A stretch of DNA of 64,000 bases from UBA6985 sp946536225. GTDB lineage: Bacteria; Bacillota_I; Bacilli_A; RF39; UBA660. Shown here one piece after another: positions 8,725-16,411 of this stretch. The notes beneath the pieces were generated by a model that had not been told where the DNA came from, searched no databases, and was given only the letters and a program-made list of their open reading frames with translations. Made by a program: the position numbers and the translations under genes. Each line of letters starts with the position of its first letter. Positions within the stretch are counted from its first letter, which is position 1. The DNA lies in contig CAMNEE010000002.1 of NCBI GenBank assembly GCA_946536225.1, forward strand, positions 62,001-126,000. Reading direction: 5' to 3'.

Positions 8725-9480
8725 GTGAAGGCATTAATAACTGGTGCTTCTTCTGGAATTGGAGAAGAAATAGCAAAATATTTAGATGAACTTGGATATG
8801 AAACTATCCTTGTTGCCAGAAGAAAAGAAAGATTAGAAGAAATTTCTTCTAAAATGAAACATAAATCTACCTATTATTGTTACGATTTAGGAAAAGAAAC
8901 AAATGTATTTAAATTAATAGAAGAACTAAAAGCTGTTGATATCGATGTACTTATTAACAATGCAGGATTTGGATTATTTGGTAAATTCCAAGATACATCT
9001 TTAGAAAGAGAACTTGAAATGATTGATCTTAATATCAAAACTCTTCATATTCTAACTAAAGAGTTTATTAAAAGATTTACTGAAAGAAAATCAGGCTATA
9101 TTTTAAATGTCGCATCATCAGCTGGATTCTTAGCTGGACCAAATTTAAGTACTTACTATGCAACTAAAAATTATGTTGTAAGACTAACAGAGGCTATTTA
9201 TGAAGAGTTAAGAAAAGATAAATCTAATGTTCATATAAGTGCATTATGTCCAGGACCTGTTGATACTGAATTCAATAAAGTTGCTAAGGGTACATTTGCC
9301 TCATTAGGTATAAGTCCAACTAAAGTAGCACATATAGCAGTAGATGGATTATTTAAGAAAAAATTAATAATATTACCAGGTTTTAGTATGAAACTTGCAC
9401 ATTTCTTTATGCGTTTTGTACCTGATAAAATGTTATTAAAAATTATTTATAAGTATCAAAACAATAAATTGAAAAAGTAA
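8725..9480 (+). CDS. Short-chain dehydrogenase/reductase
   Basis: This is a classical SDR of 251 residues: TGASSGIG cofactor loop at residue 6, NNAG near 79, catalytic Ser in NVASSAGF and the YxxxK pair in STYYATKN near 150-155, and PGPVDTEF near 175. The pattern, with Arg after the second strand (VARRKERL), favours NADP(H). The substrate cannot be read from sequence; relatives are DltE/YqjQ-like. The start is GTG immediately after the oapA stop, with a strong GAGGAGG inside the end of oapA, so the two are co-transcribed and perhaps coupled. Confidence 0.93.
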   Translation: MKALITGASSGIGEEIAKYLDELGYETILVARRKERLEEISSKMKHKSTYYCYDLGKETNVFKLIEELKAVDIDVLINNAGFGLFGKFQDTSLERELEMIDLNIKTLHILTKEFIKRFTERKSGYILNVASSAGFLAGPNLSTYYATKNYVVRLTEAIYEELRKDKSNVHISALCPGPVDTEFNKVAKGTFASLGISPTKVAHIAVDGLFKKKLIILPGFSMKLAHFFMRFVPDKMLLKIIYKYQNNKLKK

Positions 9481-9507
9481 AGTATCTTTACATGAATTTA
9501 ATTTTTT

Positions 9508-9537
9508 TTAACATGTATCTTCAAAAAATGATATAAT
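9508..9537 (+). promoter_or_regulatory. Promoter TTAACA-18-TATAAT with extended -10
   Basis: TTAACA at 9508-9513 and TATAAT at 9532-9537, with TGA directly before the -10. Confidence 0.6.
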
Positions 9538-9579
9538 GTTAATATGATATGGGAATCCAATAAGTGGAGGGGAAAATAA

Positions 9580-9807
9580 ATGGCTAAAAATATAAATATT
9601 TATGAGCATGATGATCTTAAGACACTAGAATTATCTTCTGATATATGTCAAATGTTAAGAGACCAAGGAATGCAAACTGTTGGAGACGTGTGGATACTAA
9701 ACAGAAAAAAATTAAAAGCTATGGGGTTTAAAGATTCTGACATAAAAATAATAATTATTAAACTTCAACTTTTAGGACTTGATTTAAACAAGAAAATATA
9801 CAATTAA
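9580..9807 (+). CDS. Free-standing RNA polymerase alpha-CTD-like small protein
   Basis: The 75 residues are essentially one domain that aligns by eye along its whole length with the RNA polymerase alpha-subunit C-terminal domain: LELSSDICQMLRDQGM, then TVGD, then a Lys-rich turn, then IIIKLQLLGLDL, matching the pattern LELt...CLk..gi.tiGDL...L...LGL.L. The fold would be a double helix-hairpin-helix. Positions equivalent to the DNA-contacting Arg265 and Asn268 of E. coli appear as Asp and Gln, so UP-element binding is unlikely. It has its own promoter, the ribosome binding site GTGGAGGGG and a terminator. Function is unknown. Confidence 0.7.
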   Translation: MAKNINIYEHDDLKTLELSSDICQMLRDQGMQTVGDVWILNRKKLKAMGFKDSDIKIIIIKLQLLGLDLNKKIYN

Positions 9808-9831
9808 GCATTATAAAATAATGCTTTTTTG
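9806..9831 (+). terminator. Intrinsic terminator
   Basis: The nine-bp stem AAGCATTAT/ATAATGCTT has an AAA loop, then a T-run. Confidence 0.9.
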
Positions 9832-9854
9832 TTGTAGTAATTTATAGTTTTAGG

Positions 9855-9863
9855 TGGTATAAT
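9855..9863 (+). promoter_or_regulatory. Extended -10 promoter
   Basis: TGGTATAAT overlaps the first possible ATG (9862) of the next reading frame. This argues that translation starts at the later ATG 9901. Confidence 0.55.
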
Positions 9864-9900
9864 GTCATTAATAATAATGTATAAGGATAGGGATGATACT

Positions 9901-12516
9901 ATGGCCATAGATATCAAGTATTTTAGAAAAAAAATTAAGACTGTTTTATCAAGAGATTTTGTCCAAAAAATTGTGACTAAATATGAATCTACTGATTTTA
10001 CAAATAAGACTACAAACAATGGTAGCAGTTTTAGAGTAATTGACGAAAAAAGTGAAGAAAATAAAACTAGACCTAGTATTGACTATGTAAGAGCATTTTT
10101 TGATAATGAGTTAAAAAGAGACTATTTAGTATCAAGAGGCTTATACGATTCTCTATTAGATGATACAGATATCAATACAAAGAGAGAGATAGTTGCTAAA
10201 GCAACTAATGATATTAGAGAATCTCTTGAATCTAGAAATGGTACTTTAATTCTTAATAGTGGTACTATTCTTGATAATCCACAAACTGATAGCCCTTGTC
10301 ATATACTAACAATTAATACTGATGGTGAATCTATTATTTCTATTGTCAAAGCAATATATGGAATAATGAAAAAACGTGAAATACCATTTGATATTGAAAT
10401 ACCTAGATATTCAGATCAAAAGAGTGGTTATACTGAAGCTATTAAGTTAAATGTTACAACAGCTGATTTGGAAGCAACAATAAAAGCAATTAATAGTCTT
10501 GATAAAGAATATAAAGATAAAATAAAAGCACCTAATTTATTTAATGCAAACGTTGATAATCTAATTGGATATGATTCTCTTTTAGATATTGATGGTCAAA
10601 GATCAAGTGATAAATTAGGAGAAATAATGATTAAAGCAATTGATATGACAATTGCTGAACTAGGAGAAGGTTTAACAATAGAAGACCAAACTCTAGTTGA
10701 ATATGTTAAAAATGCTGAAAATAAAGATGAAGCAAGAAAAGTATGCTTAGCTGAAATTAAAAAGACTATTCAAAATGTTATTGATCCAATTCTTGTTAAT
10801 GTTGCAAAAGTAGCTAAAGAAGAAAAGGCTGATTTAAATCTTGAAGATGTATTCGAAAGCGACATAGCATTTGGTGAATTAAATGCTGAATTTGGAACTT
10901 TAGAAGAGGAACAAGAAATTGAAAACTATAACGAAGTAGAATTTGAGGATACTGAAAAGAAAACTGATAGTATAGCAAAATCTATAATTAAAGATGTTAA
11001 AGCAGGAGTTAAAACATTATTCTCAGTAGATAACTTACTAAAACAAAGTTTAATTAGACCTGCAATCAATTTTGGTCCAATTGTAACTGAAGAAGATGAA
11101 AAAGTTAAAGCAGAAACTGAAACAAAAGCTGAACCTAAAGTAACTGTTATTGAACCAATTAAAAAAGAACAAAATGCTTTACCTGGTGAAGAAGTAGTGA
11201 AAAAACCAGTTGAAGAAATACCTCAAGAAAATGAAGAAGAAATTGTTGATGATAATCCAATCATGACTAGAGATGGATTTAAATTAGATTACTTCCCAGC
11301 ATTCTTGAGAAGATATTCTGATAAAGTTCAAAAAGAAGAACAAAAAGAAGAAAAGAAACAAGACGGAGAAGTTTATACTTTACCTGGTGAAGAAAATTAC
11401 GCCAAAAGAGTTATTAATAAATTATCCGAGGCTGCAAAAGAAAAGGTAGAAGAGATTAAAAAAGCACCAGATGCTGTTGCACCAAAAGTAGAAGAACAAG
11501 TAGTAAAAGCTGAAGAAGTACCTTCTCCAAGAACAATTACTCCTGAAGAAATTCACATTCCTGAATTCTTAAGAAGTTATGTTAAGAAGGATATTCCTAA
11601 ACAAACTGAAGAAGAAAAAATTTCGGAACCAGTTGTAAAAGAAGAAGCTAAAAAGGTAGAAAAACCTGTTCTTCAAAACACCCAAGAAAAACAAGTATAT
11701 GCTAATGAAGAAGCAAGACTTGATGCACTTCTAGCAAACGCAGAAAATCCTGTTAAGCGTGAAGAACAAAAAGAATTATCTGAAGAAGAAAAGCTAGATG
11801 CAATTCTAAGTACAGTTAATACACAAGCAATTCCTGTTATTCCTAAACCAGTTGAAGAAAAAACAACTGTTATCCCAGTTGTAAAAGAAGAAACTGTTAA
11901 AGAGGAAAAACAAGAAGAAGTTGAAGCTCCAATGAAGAAAGCTTCAAACTATAAACCATATGATGCTGAAGAAGCAAGACTAGATAGTCTACTAAAAAAT
12001 GTTACAGAAGAAAATCCTGAAGAAGATATTCTATCTATAATTGAAAGAGAAGCAGATAGTTCTGCTCCAGGCATGTTAACAACTGAAGAAAAAGTTGCAG
12101 TTATAGCAGATTCTATTAAGAAAACAACAGAAGAACCTGATTATGAAAAGTTAGATAAAATTGCTAAGTATCGTGGTGTATCAGATGATCCTAAAGTCTT
12201 TGATTTTAAAGTAAGAGATGATGATGGTAAAGTAGTAGAAGTAGATGGAAGAGAATATACAGTACTTGATTATCTAGAAAAAGAAAAAGTATTAGATGTA
12301 ATTCCATTAGATTCAAAAGTACATTTACTTGATGATTATAAAGAAGATACAGTAGATGGAAGACAATTCATAAGAGAAAAAGTAATTCCAAGTGCTTGCA
12401 ATGGAAATATTCCAATTGGTGATATCATTGATAGATATGCTGAATCTATTGTAAAACCTGAAGAATTTGATTATACAAAGAAAAAAACAATATTTGATGT
12501 ATTCAAGAGAAAGTAG
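9901..12516 (+). CDS. Large Glu/Pro/Lys-rich cytoplasmic protein with LPGEE repeats, unknown
   Basis: The protein has 871 residues and neither signal peptide nor membrane span. A mixed alpha/beta N-terminal region (about 1-310) precedes a long low-complexity acidic and Pro-rich middle. Within it recur short units: LPGEE (twice), a FPAFLRRY/IPEFLRSY pair, and NEEARLDALLANAEN versus AEEARLDSLLKNVTE. A compact C-terminal region follows (about 755-870). I do not recognise a family. A second protein with similar composition and an LPGEE motif lies at 55002-57029. ATG 9901 is preferred because the ATG at 9862 lies within the -10 element; AAGGATAGGG precedes 9901. Confidence 0.65.
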   Translation: MAIDIKYFRKKIKTVLSRDFVQKIVTKYESTDFTNKTTNNGSSFRVIDEKSEENKTRPSIDYVRAFFDNELKRDYLVSRGLYDSLLDDTDINTKREIVAKATNDIRESLESRNGTLILNSGTILDNPQTDSPCHILTINTDGESIISIVKAIYGIMKKREIPFDIEIPRYSDQKSGYTEAIKLNVTTADLEATIKAINSLDKEYKDKIKAPNLFNANVDNLIGYDSLLDIDGQRSSDKLGEIMIKAIDMTIAELGEGLTIEDQTLVEYVKNAENKDEARKVCLAEIKKTIQNVIDPILVNVAKVAKEEKADLNLEDVFESDIAFGELNAEFGTLEEEQEIENYNEVEFEDTEKKTDSIAKSIIKDVKAGVKTLFSVDNLLKQSLIRPAINFGPIVTEEDEKVKAETETKAEPKVTVIEPIKKEQNALPGEEVVKKPVEEIPQENEEEIVDDNPIMTRDGFKLDYFPAFLRRYSDKVQKEEQKEEKKQDGEVYTLPGEENYAKRVINKLSEAAKEKVEEIKKAPDAVAPKVEEQVVKAEEVPSPRTITPEEIHIPEFLRSYVKKDIPKQTEEEKISEPVVKEEAKKVEKPVLQNTQEKQVYANEEARLDALLANAENPVKREEQKELSEEEKLDAILSTVNTQAIPVIPKPVEEKTTVIPVVKEETVKEEKQEEVEAPMKKASNYKPYDAEEARLDSLLKNVTEENPEEDILSIIEREADSSAPGMLTTEEKVAVIADSIKKTTEEPDYEKLDKIAKYRGVSDDPKVFDFKVRDDDGKVVEVDGREYTVLDYLEKEKVLDVIPLDSKVHLLDDYKEDTVDGRQFIREKVIPSACNGNIPIGDIIDRYAESIVKPEEFDYTKKKTIFDVFKRK

Positions 12517-12533
12517 GCTAAACCTACTTTTTT
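12511..12533 (+). terminator. Intrinsic terminator
   Basis: The stem AAGTAGG/CCTACTT includes the stop codon of the preceding gene and is followed by T5. Confidence 0.85.
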
Positions 12534-12534
12534 C

Positions 12535-12563
12535 TTGCTTTAAAACTCGCCTGCATATATAAT
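12535..12563 (+). promoter_or_regulatory. Promoter TTGCTT-17-TATAAT
   Basis: TTGCTT 12535-12540 and TATAAT 12558-12563. It drives the sigma-like gene 17 nt downstream. Confidence 0.65.
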
Positions 12564-12579
12564 AACAGGCAGGAGAAGT

Positions 12580-13434
12580 ATGATGGGAAATAGTAGATTT
12601 ATAATTAAGTTGGAAGAAAGTTTAGACAATTCAAAAGAAATATCTTTTGAAGATGCAATGCGTATCTTAAAAAGAAAAAATGTTAATAAAGAATTCACTA
12701 AGATTTTTGATGGTAAAGACAAAATAAGTGAAGAAGAAATAGATGAACTATCTACTAGTAGTGTAGTAAAAGGATTATTATTTTTATTTGCAAGACTAAA
12801 TAATATTGAAATTCTTGTTGAAAACTCAATAAGTATAAGTGATTTAGACTATTCTTTATATAGTTACTATAAAACTATATCTTCAATTAATCATCTTTCT
12901 AAAGAAAGAGAAGAAGAATTATTAAGAAATACATCACAAGAAAATAAACAAATCGTAATTGAATCAAGAATAGAATATGTTTTTGATGAAGCTTTAAGAT
13001 ATGTTACTGATTCAGAAATGTTTACGGAACTTTTATCAGAAGGTAATAATGCTCTAGTAGATTCTGTTGAAAGTTATGATCCAAAGAAACATGAATCATT
13101 TGATATGTATTTATCATATAACATCAATAATGCTCTAAGTAATAAATTAGATGAAATAATTGGATATAGAAACCAACCAATAGTTAAAGTAAATGAAGCA
13201 ACTGATGAAGATCAAAAAAGAGTAGAAGATAGAGCTTATTTAGAATCTCTTTTTATTGAATCTGGTTTAAGTGATGCCGAAAAAGCAGTTCTTGAACTAG
13301 AATATGGTTTATCTGAAAGAAGTAAGTTTTCAGAAGAATACTTAAAAACAATTGGTTCTTTAGATATAGTTAATACTTTATCATTACAAATAAGTGCAAT
13401 TGAAAAAATAAGACAAAAAAAAACGCGTAAATAA
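12580..13434 (+). CDS. Degenerate sigma-70-like protein
   Basis: The 284 residues show a reduced sigma-70 layout. Residues 20-80 resemble region 1.1. Residues 88-125 resemble region 1.2 (YSYYKTISSINHLSKEREEELL). Residues 125-188 resemble region 2 (IVIESRIEYVFDEALRYV, LLSEGNNALVDSVESYDP, SFDMYLSYNINNAL). Residues 218-280 resemble region 4 (VLELEYGLSE and LSLQISAIEKIRQK). The aromatic and basic residues that melt and read the -10 in region 2.3-2.4 are mostly not conserved, and region 3 is nearly absent. It could be a divergent sigma, an anti-sigma mimic or a sigma-fold relic. The ribosome binding site is AGGAGAAG before ATG 12580. Confidence 0.65.
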   Translation: MMGNSRFIIKLEESLDNSKEISFEDAMRILKRKNVNKEFTKIFDGKDKISEEEIDELSTSSVVKGLLFLFARLNNIEILVENSISISDLDYSLYSYYKTISSINHLSKEREEELLRNTSQENKQIVIESRIEYVFDEALRYVTDSEMFTELLSEGNNALVDSVESYDPKKHESFDMYLSYNINNALSNKLDEIIGYRNQPIVKVNEATDEDQKRVEDRAYLESLFIESGLSDAEKAVLELEYGLSERSKFSEEYLKTIGSLDIVNTLSLQISAIEKIRQKKTRK

Positions 13435-13444
13435 ACGCGTTTTT
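13421..13444 (+). terminator. Intrinsic terminator, possibly bidirectional
   Basis: The stem AAACGCGT/ACGCGTTT is one of the most GC-rich in the region. It is flanked by A-runs and T-runs and lies between two converging genes. Confidence 0.85.
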
Positions 13445-13448
13445 ATTC

Positions 13449-13700
13449 TTATAAATAAGCTAGTAATAAACCCCATACTAAGATGAATACACCACCTACA
13501 ATTAGTATCCATCCAAATGGTAATATAAATAAACCAGATATAATAAAGAAAAGTGCAAGAGCAATAAATAAGAATAAGAATAATCTATTTGTACGTTGTT
13601 TTTGTTTTTCTTCGTTTTCTTGTTCTTTACGTCCCCTTAAATCAACTGTCATATATTTAATTTTTTTCTCAATATCTTTTAATCTTGATTTCATACTCAT
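13449..13700 (-). CDS. Small membrane-anchored protein with N-terminal helix
   Basis: The protein has 83 residues. A basic, coiled-coil-like N-terminus (about 1-38, many Lys/Glu/Gln) is followed by two closely spaced hydrophobic spans (about 40-58 and 62-82) that resemble a hairpin with glycines at the turn. No family is recognised. The start ATG at 13700 follows AGGATGG. It is a single-gene unit converging on the sigma-like gene. Confidence 0.6.
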   Translation of the reverse strand: MSMKSRLKDIEKKIKYMTVDLRGRKEQENEEKQKQRTNRLFLFLFIALALFFIISGLFILPFGWILIVGGVFILVWGLLLAYL

Positions 13701-13770
13701 ACCATCCTATATATTAAATATATTATAATTATGAACAATTGTAAATAATCTTGTAATATAGCTTTTATAA

Positions 13771-13804
13771 ATAAAAACAATGCAGATTAATTTCTACATT
13801 GTTT
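13771..13804 (-). terminator. Intrinsic terminator
   Basis: The 12-bp stem AAACAATGTAGA/TCTGCATTGTTT (one G-U) is followed by T-rich sequence when read on the minus strand. It overlaps the stop codon of the gene that ends at 13787. Confidence 0.8.
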
Positions 13805-14170
13805 TTTTACGTTGATATTGCCAATCATAATTAATTTCTTACCATCACCAATTAATTCAATAGTTTGATCATTTAATTCAACACTTTGAGATAAATCAAC
13901 TTGTAAATCACTATTAACGGATGTTACTGATACTAATGACTTGCAGTAATTAAGTAAACTTTCTAAATCTGGAATAGCATCCTTTTTATCTAGCACACTT
14001 ATACCATTAATAAGTTTTTCATAATTGAAATCAAAGTACATATTAATATTTCCATTTTCGAGAGTAATTGCCACAGTATCGCCAGCCTTGGCATTTGCAA
14101 ATCTTGGTATATTTATGACTGTATTTGATTCAATAGTTGATTGAGCATATCCTAGATTACATCTTCCCAT
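13787..14170 (-). CDS. Unknown protein with two AbrB/MraZ-like halves
   Basis: The 127 residues have no signal peptide or membrane span. The two halves each look like a short beta-rich swapped-hairpin unit: INIPRFANAKAGDTVAI near residue 18 and VELNDQTIELIGDGKKLIMI near 95. The spacing recalls the double AbrB/SpoVT repeat of MraZ. The match is weak: the diagnostic MraZ DxxxR motifs are not clear and there is no mraW or fts context. The start is ATG 14170, with GGAG upstream; the longer frame upstream is a shadow. Confidence 0.5.
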   Translation of the reverse strand: MGRCNLGYAQSTIESNTVINIPRFANAKAGDTVAITLENGNINMYFDFNYEKLINGISVLDKKDAIPDLESLLNYCKSLVSVTSVNSDLQVDLSQSVELNDQTIELIGDGKKLIMIGNINVKKQCRN

Positions 14171-14195
14171 AATAATTCTCCTTGAATTGAAAATT

Positions 14196-14204
14196 ATTTT
14201 AACA
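14196..14204 (-). promoter_or_regulatory. Extended -10 promoter, minus strand
   Basis: TGTTAAAAT when read on the minus strand, 25 nt before ATG 14170. Confidence 0.5.
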
Positions 14205-14229
14205 CAGTATATTATTATATGCAATTGAA

Positions 14230-14238
14230 TGATAAAAT
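14230..14238 (+). promoter_or_regulatory. Extended -10 promoter
   Basis: TGATAAAAT 16 nt before ATG 14255. Divergent with the minus-strand promoter at 14196. Confidence 0.5.
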
Positions 14239-14254
14239 AATAATAGGTGATTAT

Positions 14255-15724
14255 ATGAGATATTGTAAAAAATGTGGTCATGTAATAGATGGTAGAAGTG
14301 AATATTGCGAAGAATGTGGAACTAGAAATAGAAAACCAATTAATATGTTTATTTATTTTATATTCATGTTAGTAATATTTGCTTTATTTCAACTAGCAAG
14401 TAATTATACTAATAGTTTCTTTTTTAGAATAATAGGAGGATCATCATATGGTTCTTTAGTTACTATTGAGTCAATCTGGGCTATAACTATTTTTGTAGTT
14501 ATGGTTTTAGCGGGTAATACATATATATTTAGAAGAAGAAGGGTATCAATTATTTCTTCTATTTTACTTGCTATTCCTCCTTTAATAGTTTCTGCTATTT
14601 ATATGAGAAATTTTATTGTTGATGCTATCATGTATAACTCAACAGATGTTTTATGTATAGCATTGTATTGTCTTATGATTGGAATAGCTGAAGAGTTCTT
14701 ATGCCGAGGTTGGATATTAACTGAGTTTATTGAAAGATACGGAAATGATAGAAAACATATTAGATTATCTATTCTAGCATCAGCAATAATTTTTAGCTTA
14801 ATGCATATTTTAAATATTTTTGCAGGGCAAGATGTATTTTCTACTGTCATGCAAGTTATACAGACTTTAGGATTAGGTTATTTACTTGGAGTAATTTTTT
14901 ATAGAACCAGAAATATTTGGTCATGTGTACTTATACATGCCATATTTGATTTTTCAATTATTTTAAGTGAACTAGGTGTCTTTGATGCGTGTAGTTATTC
15001 AAAGGAAACAACTGCTATGTATGTAATAGGTATTATTACATCAATTCTTTATTCATCAATTTATGTTGCTTATGCAGAAATACTTTTTAGAAAAACAAAA
15101 GTTAATCACTTATTGCCAAATCCTAAAAAGTTAACTGAAAAAGCCGAAAGAGAGTCGTATCACTCTAAAATAGTATTAACAACTTATATAATAATTGCTT
15201 TACTTGGATATTTAACTGCGATGAGTAATTATCCAGATAATACTATAAAATGTGAAAATTACCCTAAAAAAGAACTTCCAAGTGAGTATTATATAATTAC
15301 TGCAAATGATGAAGATAACACGATAGAATATAAAGATAAGTCTATATCTATTGTAAGAGATGAAAGTGATAAATATTCATATTTCATTGTAGATAATAAC
15401 AGTGGTATTAAAGAAAATTTATTCCATGATGTTGATAAAGTATTACTTATTCAAAATAAGAACTACTTTGTAATATCTGCACATAATTATAAAGAGAAAA
15501 AAATATATTATTATCAAAGTGAATATGATATTTTAGAGAATAATCATGATATAATAAATACAATAATTAGTTCAATGATTACATTTATATCTCCAACATT
15601 AAATTCATTTGAAACTATTTCTTATAAGTATGGAGAGGATAGATATATCTACTTCACAGCTAACGAGATAAAAGAAGGAATGATTGATGGAGATAAACAA
15701 TTATATGAATTAATTGAAAAATAG
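14255..15724 (+). CDS. CPBP (Rce1-like) intramembrane protease with N-terminal zinc ribbon
   Basis: The 490 residues begin with a zinc ribbon (RYCKKCGH and YCEECGTR). About eight membrane spans follow, carrying the CPBP signature: EEFLCRG near residue 146, HILN near 185 and HAIFDF near 230. A last span near 305-325 is followed by about 165 residues, probably outside the cell. The glutamate-histidine site fits the glutamic metalloprotease-like Abi/CPBP family, which in bacteria processes or protects secreted peptides. The ATG follows AATAGGTGA. It may be co-transcribed with the LiaF-like gene 12 nt downstream. Confidence 0.85.
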   Translation: MRYCKKCGHVIDGRSEYCEECGTRNRKPINMFIYFIFMLVIFALFQLASNYTNSFFFRIIGGSSYGSLVTIESIWAITIFVVMVLAGNTYIFRRRRVSIISSILLAIPPLIVSAIYMRNFIVDAIMYNSTDVLCIALYCLMIGIAEEFLCRGWILTEFIERYGNDRKHIRLSILASAIIFSLMHILNIFAGQDVFSTVMQVIQTLGLGYLLGVIFYRTRNIWSCVLIHAIFDFSIILSELGVFDACSYSKETTAMYVIGIITSILYSSIYVAYAEILFRKTKVNHLLPNPKKLTEKAERESYHSKIVLTTYIIIALLGYLTAMSNYPDNTIKCENYPKKELPSEYYIITANDEDNTIEYKDKSISIVRDESDKYSYFIVDNNSGIKENLFHDVDKVLLIQNKNYFVISAHNYKEKKIYYYQSEYDILENNHDIINTIISSMITFISPTLNSFETISYKYGEDRYIYFTANEIKEGMIDGDKQLYELIEK

Positions 15725-15736
15725 GAGAGTAAGAAG

Positions 15737-16411
15737 ATGAAAACATTTAAAAACATTTTATGGGGACTATTATTTGTAGTACTAGGTGTACTAATAATGT
15801 TAAGATCATTTAACATCATTGATTTTGAAATATTCTTTGATGGATGGTGGACATTATTTATTATTATTCCATGTTTCATGGGATTAATATCTGGAAGTGA
15901 TGCAATAGGAAACTTAATAGGAATGGGTGTAGGTGTGTTATTATTACTTGCATGTAATGATATAATTACATTTGAGCTTATTTCTAAATTAATTGTTCCA
16001 TTAATACTAATTGGAATAGGTTTATCATTTATTTTCAAAAATACTTTAATGAATATTAATAGAAATAAAGCTAAGAAAATAGATGAAAATTCTAAATACT
16101 GTGCAACATTTTCAGGAGAAAAATTAAATTATAAAGATGAAAAATTTGCTGGTACTACATTAGATGCAATCTTTGGTGGTATTGAATTAGATTTAAGAGG
16201 AGCTAAATTAGAAGATGATGTAACAATTGATGCAACTTCTATATTCGGAGGAATAACTATTATTATTCCTGAAGATGTAGCTGTTAAAGTAGTATCTAAT
16301 TCTATCTTTGGGGGTGTTGATAATAAACACGATAAGAATAGTAAAGAAAAAACAACTAAAACAATTTATATAAATGCTAACTGCTTATTTGGAGGAGTTG
16401 AGATTAAATGA
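15737..16411 (+). CDS. LiaF-like membrane protein
   Basis: The 224 residues have four hydrophobic spans in the first 110, starting with a LiaI-type pair (LLFVVLGVLIML and WWTLFIIIPCF). A C-terminal beta-solenoid 'toastrack' follows, with three repeats ending IFGGIE, IFGGIT and IFGGVD and a final LFGGVEIK. This layout matches LiaF/VraT-type sensors of cell-envelope stress. No LiaRS two-component genes are next to it here. Its stop overlaps the start of the next gene (ATGA). Confidence 0.8.
   Translation: MKTFKNILWGLLFVVLGVLIMLRSFNIIDFEIFFDGWWTLFIIIPCFMGLISGSDAIGNLIGMGVGVLLLLACNDIITFELISKLIVPLILIGIGLSFIFKNTLMNINRNKAKKIDENSKYCATFSGEKLNYKDEKFAGTTLDAIFGGIELDLRGAKLEDDVTIDATSIFGGITIIIPEDVAVKVVSNSIFGGVDNKHDKNSKEKTTKTIYINANCLFGGVEIK

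Noticed and set aside
11170..11400. LPGEE as sortase (LPxTG) signals
   Set aside because: Motifs are internal, lack the Thr-Gly pair and are not followed by a span and basic tail; the protein has no signal peptide.
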